This document shows, one piece after another, positions 30,403 to 40,674 of a DNA stretch of 64,000 nucleotides. Both the position numbers and the translations under genes were made by a program. The notes under the pieces were generated by a model. That model searched no databases, was not told where the DNA came from, and saw only the letters and a list, made by a program, of their open reading frames with translations. This stretch comes from Emiliania huxleyi CCMP1516. Taxonomy: Eukaryota > Haptophyta > Isochrysidales > Noelaerhabdaceae. The stretch lies in NCBI RefSeq assembly GCF_000372725.1, contig NW_005197426.1:203599-267598 (forward strand), given 5' to 3'. Each line of letters opens with the position of its first letter. Position 1 is the first letter of the stretch.

Positions 30403-30899
30403 TATGAGGCAGGTTTCGAGATTTTTGAGGGGTAGGGTATGGGTGCACCGGCAGGACCACACGCATACCCCCCCCCCCGAGGGCGTAACATCCGTAACGG
30501 ACGGTAATGGACGGAAGCTTCGCGTACAAAACCAAATCTCACTCACTTGTTTTGTTTGTTCGTTCGCATGTGCATGCACATGCAGAGTGCATGTATTGAT
30601 TGGGTTGGGTGGGACCTTCTTTTCCGTGCACCTCTCTCGCTCGAGGCACCTAGCCTCGCGAACTGGGAAGAAGAAAGAAAGAAAACGCGACTCGACTTCA
30701 GGTCGGATTCTTCTTTCTTGGGGGGGGGACGGCGGGAGCTCCGCGATATTTAGGTGCCCTCGGTGCCATTTATGAGTTGTTCCAGCGCGGGAAAGGCGGC
30801 GTCCCTGAAAAGCAAGTTCTTCGACTCTGCTTGCCGTTGGGGTAGACATACACACGCGCGGCGCCGCGCGCTTGTGTGGCGGCGAGCAGCTCACAAAAG

Positions 30900-31544
30900 A
30901 TGGGCCTGTTCGCAAAGTCGAGGCCCAAGACGGCACCTGCGAAATCCGCCTCCGCCAGTCATGCCAGCAAAGGCAGTCCTCGCCCGGGGTCGGCGTCGCC
31001 GCTTCAGCATGTTGGCAGCACCCGTCGAACCTTGTCTGTGACGCCGGCCCTGTCGGCGCCGGCCTTGTCGGCAACAAGCGTTGCCGGTTCCTCGAGCGAC
31101 TCCAGCTCGCTCGACGATCAGGCATCGAAGGACGCAGAATCGCCGCTCCAGGAGCAGGCGGCTCGGCTCGGCCTGCCGTCGCAGTTCTTCACTGCTCCGA
31201 GCAACGGCAGGGTCGAGCTGGACGCTCTCAGCGACCGGCTTCCTCTCGGTAGCGGCGAGTTTTGCACCGTTCAGTCAGCCACGCTGCGTGGGGAACGAGT
31301 CGCGCTGAAGCTGCTCCGCCCGGCTCATGAGCGGTCGGAGCTTGCAGTCTCTGACCTCCGCCGCGAGATTGCCGCTCTCTCTGGAGGACCCGTCACCAGA
31401 CGACGCAGGGCAGACGACGGGGAGGCGGAGCAGACGCGCAGGGCGAGACGAGGGAGGGAGCAGGATGTTGCTGAGATCAGCAGGAGGATGTACGACGAGA
31501 TTAGGAGCAGCAGGGACCCGAGGGACCATGTGGAAGACGGCTAG
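30900..31544 (+). pseudogene. Protein kinase N-lobe, truncated by a repeat
   Basis: The ATG at 30900 begins MGLFAKSRPKTAPAKSASAS and a long Ser/Ala-rich leader. From about residue 110 it reads like a kinase N-lobe: LPLGSGEFCTVQSATL (glycine loop), ERVALKLLRP (VAIK-like Lys) and ELAVSDLRREIAAL (helix C with Glu). After GGPVTRRRR homology ends; the frame then runs in basic, low-complexity sequence into a dispersed repeat (31515-31680) and stops. No HRD or DFG motif follows within 1 kb, so the catalytic loop is missing. It could be a pseudogene, or its remaining exons could be interrupted by the repeat. Confidence 0.6.
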
Positions 31545-31680
31545 TGCTAGTCCCCCATCGGGAGGACGACCCCGGCTAGTCGCCGACCACACCCACAAAG
31601 AACCCTGCACAAAGACCGCAGGGCGGGGACCTGTTCCTTTTTACCCATCTCCTAGTAGAGGTGTCCGTTTTATTTATTTA
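31515..31680 (+). repeat. Dispersed repeat, shared with 40.5 and 41.7 kb
   Basis: GGACCATGTGGAAGACGGCT ... CCCCCATCGGGAGGACGACC matches 40510-40580, and GGCTAGTCGCCGACCACACC ... CACAAAGACCGCA ... TTTTTACCCATCTCCTAGTA ... GAGGTGTCCGTTTTATTTA matches 41655-41771. The two distant matches lie just left and right of a TIR element, so that element inserted into a copy of this repeat. It may be the end of a larger mobile element; no coding sequence is evident. Confidence 0.7.
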
Positions 31681-31979
31681 TGAGGTTCTCATGAATCATA
31701 GTATAATATTGAAATTATTTTAGCGCTACGCGTACGACGCCGTACCGCGCGGCGTCCGCGAGAGGTATATCCTAAAAGATCCACAGCAAACGATATTCCA
31801 CCCCCGCGCCCCGGGGGGGCCCGGCGTAGGCCGTACTGCGTAGGCTGCTGCTGACTAGGCTGCTGAGACCCACCCTCGACGTAGAATAAGGTACACAGTA
31901 CGACGTCGAGTGTGTGCACTCACATGCACATGCACACACTCGCGCTCAATTCGATCGGCTATCGCGGCACAATCTACCA
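31681..31979. other. Intergenic, AT-richer stretch
   Basis: Between the repeat and the 3' end of the FkbH-like gene. It contains an unusually AT-rich patch (31690-31725) and a short TGCACA-rich run near 31915-31940. No gene seen. Confidence 0.45.
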
Positions 31980-32367
31980 CTAGTCTACCGTCGCGGGGTG
32001 CACGACGTCCCTGTAGTAGCTGTCCGGGTTGGCATCCTGCAGGATGACGTGCATCGAGTGGCGCATGCGCCGCCGCAGCCTCGCGTGCAGCGTCTCCACG
32101 TCGAGCCCAGCCTCCTCGTCCACCGCCACGCCGCCGCCCTCCGCCCCCTCATTCCCGGCGCCTCCTCTTCCTCCGCCCTTCTCGCCGCCCGCGCGCTCCT
32201 CGTACTGCGCCCACACCTCTCGGAACGCCTCGGGCAGCTCGTGCGTCGCCGCGCTCTCCCTCGCCACCCACTCGTGCAGCTGGCGCGGCCGTGAGGAGAG
32301 GCTCTCGGCCAGGCTGTGATACGTGTCTGCGTGTAGTGCGAGGGCTGACTTCGACTCGAAGCCCGAC

Positions 32368-32438
<71 letters not shown>

Positions 32439-35400
32439 CTGCTCAGCGGACGGCAGCGACGCGGCGGCGGAAGCATCTGGCTGCGGCTGCGGCTGACGTG
32501 CGGTGGCGGCGGAAGCCGCCGAGGCGAGGGGCGAGGCGAAGCTGACGGCGGCGGCGGCGGCCGATTCCACCGGGATCAGAACCACGCCCGCCTCGGGCCG
32601 CTCGAACTTGCGGTACTGGGAGATCTGCCCGTACGTTGGGTCGCGCGGTCGGCCTCCGGGCCGCGTTGCGTCGGCCGCCGCCGCGGCGGCCGCAGCGGCC
32701 GCCTGCTCCTCCTTTGAAGTCGGAGGCGGCTCCGTCCATCCCTCGGGGTGCACAAAGGGGCAGCCAGCTTGGGCGCACCCTGCGCCGCGGCGGCAGAGCT
32801 CGCCGCCCACACGCCCGCGCAGCAGCAGGCCCACCTCCAGCCGCGCCGCGGGCCTGGCTAGCTCGCCGCCGCGCGCCTTGGCCACGCGCGACTTGAGGCG
32901 CCGCACGAGCTGCCTGCGCGCTGCGGCCGGCACGCACTCGAGCGCGGAAAGAGGAGGGAAGTCGACGAGTGCTGGACGCCGGCCTGCGTCGACGGCGGAT
33001 GCCACAGCGAGCTCCACCGCACCCTCCACCGCCGCCGCGTCCTCCAAATCCACCGCCGCCGGTCGCGCGAGCACGGGTGGAGGCAGCGGCGGCGCCGCCT
33101 CGCCGCCTCCGGCCTCCTCCGCCCCCGCCTCGAGCGTTTCGCGGTCGAGCGCCCCGAGCCCCAAAGCCGCCACGCCCGCCTCCGTCTCCGCCGGCGCGAA
33201 CCGGACGCCCGGCAGCGAGAAGAGGAAGGCGGCCGCCGGCTCGTTTCGGTCGGCCTTGCGCCAGTGCACGCCGAGGTGCGTGGCACCGCGCTCTGCAGCG
33301 ACCCCCGCGGCGTGTCGCATCATCATGTGCTCGATGCCTTTAATCAGTGTTAATCAGTTTAAATTAGTTTTAATCAGTGTTAATCAGTGTTCATCATCAT
33401 GTGCTCGATGCCCAAATGCAACGAGCGGCACGAGAGCAGCCAGCAGCGCACGTGCAGCACCCGCCTGCTCCCACCCGCCCCACCCTCCGCCCCCGCCGCC
33501 TGCTCCTCCGCCCCTCCCTCCTCCGCCCCCTGCTCCTCCTCCCCTCCCCCCTCCGCCTCCGCCTCGGCACCACTCGCCCTGCTCGACCCTGCATCCACCG
33601 TCGCGGCCCCGTCGAGCACGATGAGCCCGATGAGACCGTGGTGGCCGAACCGGTCGCTCGCGTCGACGGTGAGGCACCTACGGGAAAGCTCCAGGAAAGG
33701 TCAAGGAGAGGTCCAGGAACCGGTCGCTCAGCGTCGACGGCGGGGCACGTGCGCCCGCGCGTGCAGCGCAGCAGCCGCGGCGCCGAGAGCGCGCACCTGG
33801 GCACGCGGTGCAGTGTGCTCGGTGCATCGCGGGAGCACAAGGCGAGACTGTACCTAGCGCTGGGAGTATGCTGGAAGACATCCGACCACGTGCTGTCGCG
33901 AGCGCTAGTGCGGACAGCCGCGCGCGCGCGCACTTGCACGCGTTGTGCTGGTTAGTCCGCTCCGTCAGCTGCGCGGCCCGCTCCGCCGCCTCCTCGTCGA
34001 GCAAGCCGATGTCGACACGCAAGTTGAACGAGGCGGCGAACGCGTCCATCGACGAGGCAGCCGCCGCCGACGACACGAAGCTCTTCCGCTCGTCGAGCTG
34101 TCGGTAGAGAGCGGTGCGTGCGAGATCCTCCGCCGTCGGCGCCGCCGGACCGCCCGTCGAGGTGGCCGGCGGCGGCTCGTCGAGCGCCCAGCACGCGTCC
34201 AGGTAAGCGGCGATGGCCTGCTCGAGAGGGGCTGAGCTGAGCCGAGATTCGCCGCGCTTGTCCAAGTACGCAGCGAAGGAATCTCGGCTCACCTCGGCTC
34301 CTCTCGGCTCCCCTCGGCCCCTCTCGGCTCACCTCGGCTCACCTCGGCTCCTCTCGGCTCCTCTCGGCTCCCCTCGGCTCCTCTCGGCTCACCTCGGCTC
34401 ACCTCGGCTCACCTCGGCTCACCTCGGCTCCTCTCGGCTCCTCTCGGCTAATCTCGAGCATGCGACCGCCTCTGGCTCGCGAGGCACGTGCACGACTGCC
34501 ACGCCGCGCGGCGCTGCCCGCGCCGCCACGTCGGCGCACTCCAAGGGCGAATCGTCCACAAACGTAAAGGCGGCGGCGTCGAGACAGAGGGTCGCTGCGA
34601 GGTCGAGGACAGCGGCGGACCTACAGGAGAGTTCGGAGAAGGCTCCTGCGAGAGGTCCTTGAAGGTAGTTGAAGGTAGGGAGCTCGACGGGCATCTCGGG
34701 TGATCTCGGGTAGATCGCGGGTAGATCTCGGCTAATCCGGACGACTTGCGCATGTCTGGCGCGGCGCGGATGGCGACGACGTGCTCGTCGCGCAGCAGCA
34801 GCTCGTCGCGCCGCTCGCGCAGCACCTGCCGGGTCGGCTCCAGGAAAGGTCGGGGAGAGGTCCAGGAAGAGAAGCTCGAGGCAGTGCAGCTCGAGGCGCG
34901 CCGCCCGCACGTCCTCCTCGACGTTGCGAGAGACGAGGCAGAGCAGCGCGCCACGCCGCTGCCTCTCCACAAACCGCCGCTGCACCGCCAGAAACGCGTC
35001 GCTGAGCGCCACACCTGTTCGGTTTGCCGATCCGAGAGGCGTCCATCGTAAAGTCCTTCGGCGGTCTTCTGGCCATGTGTGCGTGCTGGCCCAACGGCGT
35101 GGAGTGTGCCCGGCGCTCCCTCGCCCATGGTGCGTGCTTTTCGCGCACCGTGTGGGCCGAGCTCTCCGACGGCGCCGCCCCACAGCGTGTTGTCGCAGTC
35201 GAGGCAGTACACCTGTGGGACGTGTCTCGGACAGGTCCGTGACGTGCCCCGGTGCAGCCGCAGCTCAAGGCGGAACCGCCTTCTTCCTCGGCGCGCGCCA
35301 CCGCACCACTTCGCGGCTGATGCTCGCCGCAAAGACGCTGCACGCTTCGGGCGAGTACGGAGAGTGCGCAACCTGAGGCGAGGCGAGGCGAGGCGAGCTT

Positions 35401-36088
35401 CTCCACACACGCGGAGGCCTTGCCGGCGTGGAGAGAGGGAAAGTCTCTCCCTCGGAGGCGGTAGCTCCCCGCGGCGGCGACAGTGCGAGGCCCGGTGCGC
35501 GTGGGTGAGCGGTGTGTGCGCGAGGGTGAGCGGTGTGTGCGCGTGTTGTGTGCTTGCCACCTGGTCGAGAAACGGCGAGTGGAAGCGACGCAGCGATCCG
35601 AGCGCGCCGCGCAGCTCGCCGCTGTCCACGACGACGCAGGCGCCGCCGATGGCACGCAGTTCGGCTGTGAGCGCCGTCGCCGCCTCGCCGCCGTCGCCGT
35701 CGGCAGCCGGCGGCGGCAGCAGGACGAGCGTCGGCGCGCCTCGCCTGGCGATGGAGGCTCGCAGCGCCTCGAGCAGCAGCGCCGCGGCGTCTTCAAGCGC
35801 CGAGTAGTTTGCGCGACGCATGTCGCACCACCGCAGTAGAAGCACGTTGAGCCCGCCGTCGTTGGAGCCCCACGCGCTGCTGGCGTCGGCAACGGCGTCG
35901 AGGACCATTCCGTAGCCGACCCAGCTGATCTCGCAGCGCAGGCCGGTGAGCGAGTGGAGCCAGACGTGCAGCGGCCCTTGCAGACCGAGCGGGTCGAAGG
36001 TGCACGCCACCACGATGCGGGTCGGCGCGAGCCCGTCAGAAAATGTGGAGGGAGTTGGCAGGAGCGGAGGCTCCTCGCCCGACGACAT
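31980..36088 (-). CDS. FkbH-like HAD phosphatase/GNAT protein with CCCH zinc finger and poly-Q
   Basis: Eight phase-consistent exons: 36088-35561, 35212-35158, 35014-34905, 34825-34743, 34620-34464, 34217-33940, 33677-33412, 33337-31980; about 944 aa. The first about 600 residues follow the bacterial FkbH plan: an N-terminal alpha/beta domain (TRIVVACTFDPLG), the HAD nucleophile motif YCLDCDNTLWGG, GALLCLVSRNVEEDV, LLLRDEHVVAIR, FTFVDDSPLECA, and a GNAT-like part with LTERTNQHN, VDASDRFGHHGLIG and RCWLLSCRSLHLGIEH. Bacterial FkbH proteins move glyceryl units from 1,3-bisphosphoglycerate to acyl carrier proteins. The last exon adds a C-x5-C-x4-C-x3-H finger (CRRGAGCAQAGCPFVH), Ala, Pro and Gln runs, and an acidic tail. 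Donors are four GC and three GT. The fusion suggests a changed, possibly RNA-linked, role. Confidence 0.85.
34260..34448. repeat. Decamer minisatellite in an intron
   Basis: About 18 tandem units of CTCGGCTC followed by AC, CT or CC, inside intron 5 of the FkbH-like gene. Read on the gene strand it is GAGCCGAG plus two bases, related to the CCGAGATNNN decamers of other introns. Confidence 0.9.
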
Positions 36089-36873
36089 TGCTTGTTACGA
36101 CGACGACGAAGAGCGTCTACTCGTTTCCGTCTTCCTCTACAGCGGCTTTGTCGCGGCCTTCCCGTTCCGTCTTCCGACTCGCGCCTCCGCCTCACTGGCA
36201 CTATTGCAGCCCTGGCCGGTGCGCGTGCAGAGTTGAAGTTCCGGAGTGAAAATTCGAACGCGTTCTCTCACGGTGGCCAAAAAATCTCCACCTCAGAGGC
36301 ACCTCCGGAGGCAGGCCGCCGCACGCCGGCGACACAGCTCCAGCTCGCAGCTGTCGAACTGACCCGCAGCTCCTCTCAGAGCGGGAACTGTGACAAAAGT
36401 TGACTGACGCGGTTGTCAGAAATCATCATACGGATCACATGGTGGCTCTCTCATGACGGGAGACCGCCCGACCACTCCTGGGTGGCACTGCCACCGGTGT
36501 CGCTCGACGTCCTGTCGACAGCGCGCCGACAGCGACACAGACCATGTGGGACGCGTCGAGTATCGACCTCTACTGCTTCCCAGCCTTCGAGTGTATCCTG
36601 GTTGTGGTCCCACACCCACTGGTGTCCACCTCAGAGACCGCAGGAGGTCATGAGGGTCGATGGGAGTGCCAACCCCACAATGCCTAAAAACCCAGCCCAG
36701 CACTCCCGTTCGACCCATTCGGATTTGCAGGACGACGTGCCCGAGCGGGGTGTGTCCCCTCTGCTGGTGCTCAAGCAGCGGCGTGTCCGTGCCCATCTCA
36801 AAGTGTCGGCGTCGGCCGCTGTTCTTCCTTTCTCTCCTCTCCCGTGGTGGGGGCGCGAGGAGGGCGAGGGCAA
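36089..36873. other. Intergenic region, no gene recognised
   Basis: Upstream of the FkbH-like start. ORFs on both strands (for example 36416-36970 minus) have no recognisable domain and look compositional. I see no AAAATTCTTTT box or cassette here. Confidence 0.4.
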
Positions 36874-37137
36874 TCAGCGCGCTGGCTGGCGAAGTAGTGT
36901 GCCGAGCAGCTCGCCGATTGGCGCGCGCGGGCGTGGGATTTTGTCCATCCTCCGCTTCCAGGATTGGCATGTGTTACATTCTGTCCCACCTTTGCGGGCG
37001 TAGTTGAAGTCCACTCCCGGATATTTGCCTAGCGGGTGACCAGTGCTCACGCATGTGCTACACAGGCGCTGGTCAGCCATCAAACTTAAGTCTTGAGTCG
37101 CGTCGGTTGGCAGCTGCTGGGATTTTTTACACCTCAT
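36874..37137 (-). CDS. Small Cys-rich hypothetical protein
   Basis: An 87-aa ORF with an ATG at 37137. It contains a C-x2-C pair (CSTC) and, 30 residues later, another (CNTC), a spacing typical of a treble-clef or ribbon zinc site, followed by a basic segment (QSWKRRMDKIPRPRAP). It lies 48 bp downstream of another minus-strand ORF and may be an exon of the same gene. CATAACACCT tandem copies occur just upstream (37130-37175). Function unknown. Confidence 0.35.
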   Translation of the reverse strand: MRCKKSQQLPTDATQDLSLMADQRLCSTCVSTGHPLGKYPGVDFNYARKGGTECNTCQSWKRRMDKIPRPRAPIGELLGTLLRQPAR

Positions 37138-37184
37138 AACACCTCATAACACCTCATAGCACTCATAACACCTCCCACTGGTTT

Positions 37185-37919
37185 TTATGACAGCCAGCAT
37201 AACAACCTCATAACAGCTGTTATGACTCGGCCAAAACCGAATATTTGACCCCTGTGGCCCACGGATTTCCTGCCCACCGGTGCCACAGATGGCCCGTCCG
37301 GCTCAGTCAGGGGGAGGATTTCGCCGGCATCTGGCTCGCACGATCTGCGCCCTCCACCGGAATTCGTATGCAGCATAGGCACCGGGTCTGGCAGCACCGG
37401 CTCAACGCCGCGCCCCCCGGTCGGTGCAAGCAGGGAATGTTCCCGCTGCTGCTCTGCTGCAGCCTCGAGTCGCGGTGCGGCCTCCGCACTCTCGGCGTTC
37501 GCCTCTCGCCCTGCTGCAGCATCCGTTCCCATCTCTGGCTGCCGTTCGCCGAGCGCCTCCTCAAAGCATGCGAGAATCTCGTCGCTCTGAAGGCCAGTCT
37601 CGAGCACGTCGTCGGCAGCGCGGATGCTCGCCCGGCCGGTCGGCCCTCGAGACCTCACAGTGGCGGCCGCCTCTGACAGCGGCGGCAGCCTCCCAAGCTG
37701 GCCACGCATCATGCTGCGCTTCGCGAGCAATCGCGTAACGGGAGGCTCGCTGGCTTTTTCTGGCTTTTTGGACGGCTTTTTTGGATTCTCCCGCCCCCCA
37801 ACCCCTCTCTTGGATTTTTTCTGCTGGTCAGCTGCTTTCTGGTAGGGGAGGCAGCATCCGTTGGTGGCCAGCACCCCCCGGACGGAGCTGACTCCATCCG
37901 CGCGGGCGAGTAGAGGCAC
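37185..37919 (-). CDS. Hypothetical protein, Lys/Ala/Glu-rich
   Basis: An open frame of about 244 codons that begins without an ATG (GTG at 37919), so it is probably an internal exon or a remnant. The start is Lys-rich (QQKKSKRGVGGRENPKKPSK), the middle acidic (DEILACFEEALGERQPEMG). No domain recognised. It sits among repeats and could belong to a degenerate mobile element. Confidence 0.3.
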   Translation of the reverse strand: MPLLARADGVSSVRGVLATNGCCLPYQKAADQQKKSKRGVGGRENPKKPSKKPEKASEPPVTRLLAKRSMMRGQLGRLPPLSEAAATVRSRGPTGRASIRAADDVLETGLQSDEILACFEEALGERQPEMGTDAAAGREANAESAEAAPRLEAAAEQQREHSLLAPTGGRGVEPVLPDPVPMLHTNSGGGRRSCEPDAGEILPLTEPDGPSVAPVGRKSVGHRGQIFGFGRVITAVMRLLCWLS

Positions 37920-38162
37920 ACCAGCGACGCCTCTCGAGGTCTCTTGGAGCAGAGCCCCAGAGCCCTCGACAGGGGTTCCCTGGGTGGGCGGGGCCTCTAC
38001 TCGCTCAGGCCGACGCGGATGCTTTGTGCAAGAAAAAAGCAGTTGTCTTTCTTTCGGATCGCAAAGAAAAAAGCAGTTGTCATGAGAGTGCGTTCTGTTC
38101 TTGCTTTCTCATTGCCGCCTAGGAACTCTGACATCGACTGACATCTTGCTGACAAGTGAAGC

Positions 38163-39881
38163 ATGCCCCTCGCAGCAGTAGGCGATCGCGCGGAAGATCT
38201 CGTCGCCAAGGAGTTCCTCCGCGACGCGAATCTCACCGACACGAGTCTGGTCGATGATCTCAACAAACAGTACGCAAGCGCCGGGATCGCGCCGATCACA
38301 CGAGGCGCATTCTTCGACGAGCTTGGGCCGCGGCTCCACGGTCCGCATCGTCGGCCTCCAGGCCAAGCCAGCGCTCAATGGCGTGACCGGCAGGGTCATG
38401 GCCTTCAACGAGGAAAAGGGCCGCTTCGCGGTCAGGCTGATCGACGGCGAGAGCATCCTGGTCCGAGCGGCCAATCTGGAGTCCGTGCCCACGCCGACAG
38501 AGCCGGTGTCCACGCCGACTGCGGAGGATGTGCGTGACGGTACGATGTGCGCCACTCGGCTCGCCGACTGTGCCGCCGGTGCCGAGCGCGTCACTGAGCT
38601 GGGCCGCCTCGACAATGAGGCCGCCTACGCGGTGGCCCTGCGCCACGGGCTGCACCGTGGCCTCACGTCGGCTCTGGAGGATGAGGCTCGTGAGGTTGCC
38701 GCGCGATGGGAGAGCGGCACGTGCGTCTCCTACCTGCACTTTATCAGCACGAGCCTCTTCCGCGGCCAGCGGGATCGCACCGACGGCGGCTTCGGCGCGG
38801 TCGACGGCCTGCGCCTCTCCGCCTACTTGCGCGCCGAGCCCAGGGGGTGGACGGCGCTGCTCGCCGCCGCCGCCGCTGTCGCGCAGATGGTCGCGACGGC
38901 CAAGCTGCCGCCGCCGTCACAGCTCGCGGCCCACCGCGCCGGCCGCGACTGCTGGGTCTTCTTCACACTCGCGCTCGTCCACCGCCCCGCGCCTGCGCCC
39001 TCCTCGGCCTGGCAGCAGCCCAAACAGCGGCCTGGATGACGGCGGCGCGCCCGAGGCGCCCAATGACCTCGACACGACGCTCGGCCTCGCGCTGAAGCGT
39101 GGCGTGCTCACGGAGGCGCAAGCCGACGCGAAGACGGACGAGCTGGCGCGCGGCGAGACGACCGAGGCGCAGCTGTGCGCGGCGCTCGCGCCGTTGGTCG
39201 CCGCCGCCGCCAAGGCTCGGGCCAAGGACGCCGCCAAGGCGAGCGCGGCGACGGTCAAGGGCGCCATGGCCGCGCTGGACGCGGCGGGGGAGGCGCGCGA
39301 CCCGAGATTACCCGAGATTACCCGAGATTACCCGAGATTACAACGTGCTGCTGCAGGCGCGCGACCCGGGGAGCGTCGTCGAGGCGAACGTCTTCCAGGC
39401 GTCCGCGATGCTGGCCTACTGGTGCCGCGAGCTGGGCACGGGCGTCGATCTCGAGGCCGAGCTCGCCCTCGACAACGTCAAGCGGGCGATGTATCGCACC
39501 ATGGCCAAGCCCCTCGGCGAGGCGACCATCCGAAAGGGCGGCTTCCTCAACCAGCAGGAGTACCTCGAGGCCATCAGCCTTGCCGACGTCCTCGACACGA
39601 TGGAGCGCCAGGCCATCGAGGCGTGCAACTCGCGACCAGGCCGTCTGCGCCAGCATCAAGGAGGGAAGGGCACCGCCATCAGCAAGCGACCGAAATCTGC
39701 CGTGATGCTGCTGGTCTATGGTGCGCGCTACAAGCCCGACGCATATCGTGCTAAAATCGGGCGCCTCGCCGCAAGGAAGTCGGCGACCGCAGGCCCTCGC
39801 GCGCACCGCAGCGTAGACCAGCCCAAGCCTGAGGGTGGCTCGTCAGCTGCCGACGCGGTGCGAGGCATGTTTGGTCTGTAG
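38163..39881 (+). pseudogene. Unknown protein with SH3/KOW-like module, two apparent frameshifts
   Basis: Starting at the ATG 38163 (MPLAAVGDRAEDLVAKEFLR), the protein continues only if one base is skipped near 38326-38330 (a GGG run) and another near 39018 (an AAA run). The second frame begins with a small beta module (STVRIVGLQAKPALNG, VTGRVMAFNEEKGRFAVRL), of a kind seen in many algal ankyrin and MYND proteins, then unknown helical sequence (GTCVSYLHFISTSLFRGQRD). A GC-AG intron at about 39291-39355, built from CCCGAGATTA units, is bounded by copies of GCGCGCGACCCG. The last exon runs NVFQASAMLAYWCREL to RGMFGL. Both shifts fall in homopolymers, so sequencing error is as likely as decay. 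Family unknown. Confidence 0.5.
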
Positions 39882-40674
39882 GCCTGGCGGGTGTTGCTCT
39901 CTCTGGTGTCCAGTCCTCGCGACAGTCCGAACATAGTTAGAGGCTGCGCAGGCCGTCCCGTGTGCATGTTTGCATAAAAAAGCCCCGCGGCTCTCTCTGC
40001 GGCGCGCAGACTGGAGAGTGAGACTCGCTCTCTCCGGAGAGAGCGAGTGTGAGAGGTCCCCGCCCCGGCGGCGGCGGCGGCGGCGCGAGGTCTTGTGGAC
40101 ACCCCGGACGCGCGGGAGAGTCTCGCGCAGGCTGCGCGGTCAAGTAAAAAACAAGAAAACACGAAGGAGGTACTCCAGCCGAGGATGGGTGGCGGTGGCG
40201 CAAAGGGCGGCAAAAAGGGCGGCAGAAAGGAGAAGGGCGGCCGCCGCTGACGCCTACCATGTGACTGTGTTGTTCGAGGCATGTCTGGCAGGCCACACCG
40301 TGTGTCGGTGTGTGCGGTACCGTAACTGTATCCGATACGCGAGTGCGGAGTGGCAGTGGGACAGTGTAGGTAGTATACAGCTCGACACATCACTACATGA
40401 TATAATATTGATTCAATAAAAACAGCACACGAGTGACGAGAGATCGAGAGATACTCTACAAGTACCACGAATCGTGGAGCAAAAAAGGGACCCGAGCCCG
40501 AGCGCCGGAGGGACCATGAGATCCATGTGGAAGACGGCTAGTGCTAGTCGGTAGTCCCCCATCGTGAGGACGACCCCCCGGCTAAGCCTAAGGTAAGGCT
40601 AAGGTATAAGGTAAAGGTGAATTGTATGTCTAAGGCGGAGGGCGACCCTCGCCTTTCTCCACACCCGGACACGG
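39882..40674. other. Intergenic region with hairpin and small ORF
   Basis: It holds a palindrome CTCTCTCCGGAGAGAG near 40030-40045, a 21-codon Gly/Lys-rich ORF, an AATAAA near 40416 that may be a polyadenylation signal, and the repeat block at 40510-40580. No conserved gene seen. Confidence 0.45.
40185..40250 (+). CDS. Tiny Gly/Lys-rich ORF
   Basis: A 21-aa reading frame, MGGGGAKGGKKGGRKEKGGR plus one Arg, followed by TGA. Its regular composition stands out from the flanks. It could be a terminal exon or a short basic peptide; it may also be chance in GC-rich DNA. Confidence 0.2.
   Translation: MGGGGAKGGKKGGRKEKGGRR

Noticed and set aside
34260-34448. CRISPR-like array of short repeats
   Set aside because: It is a head-to-tail decamer minisatellite without spacers, inside a eukaryotic intron.
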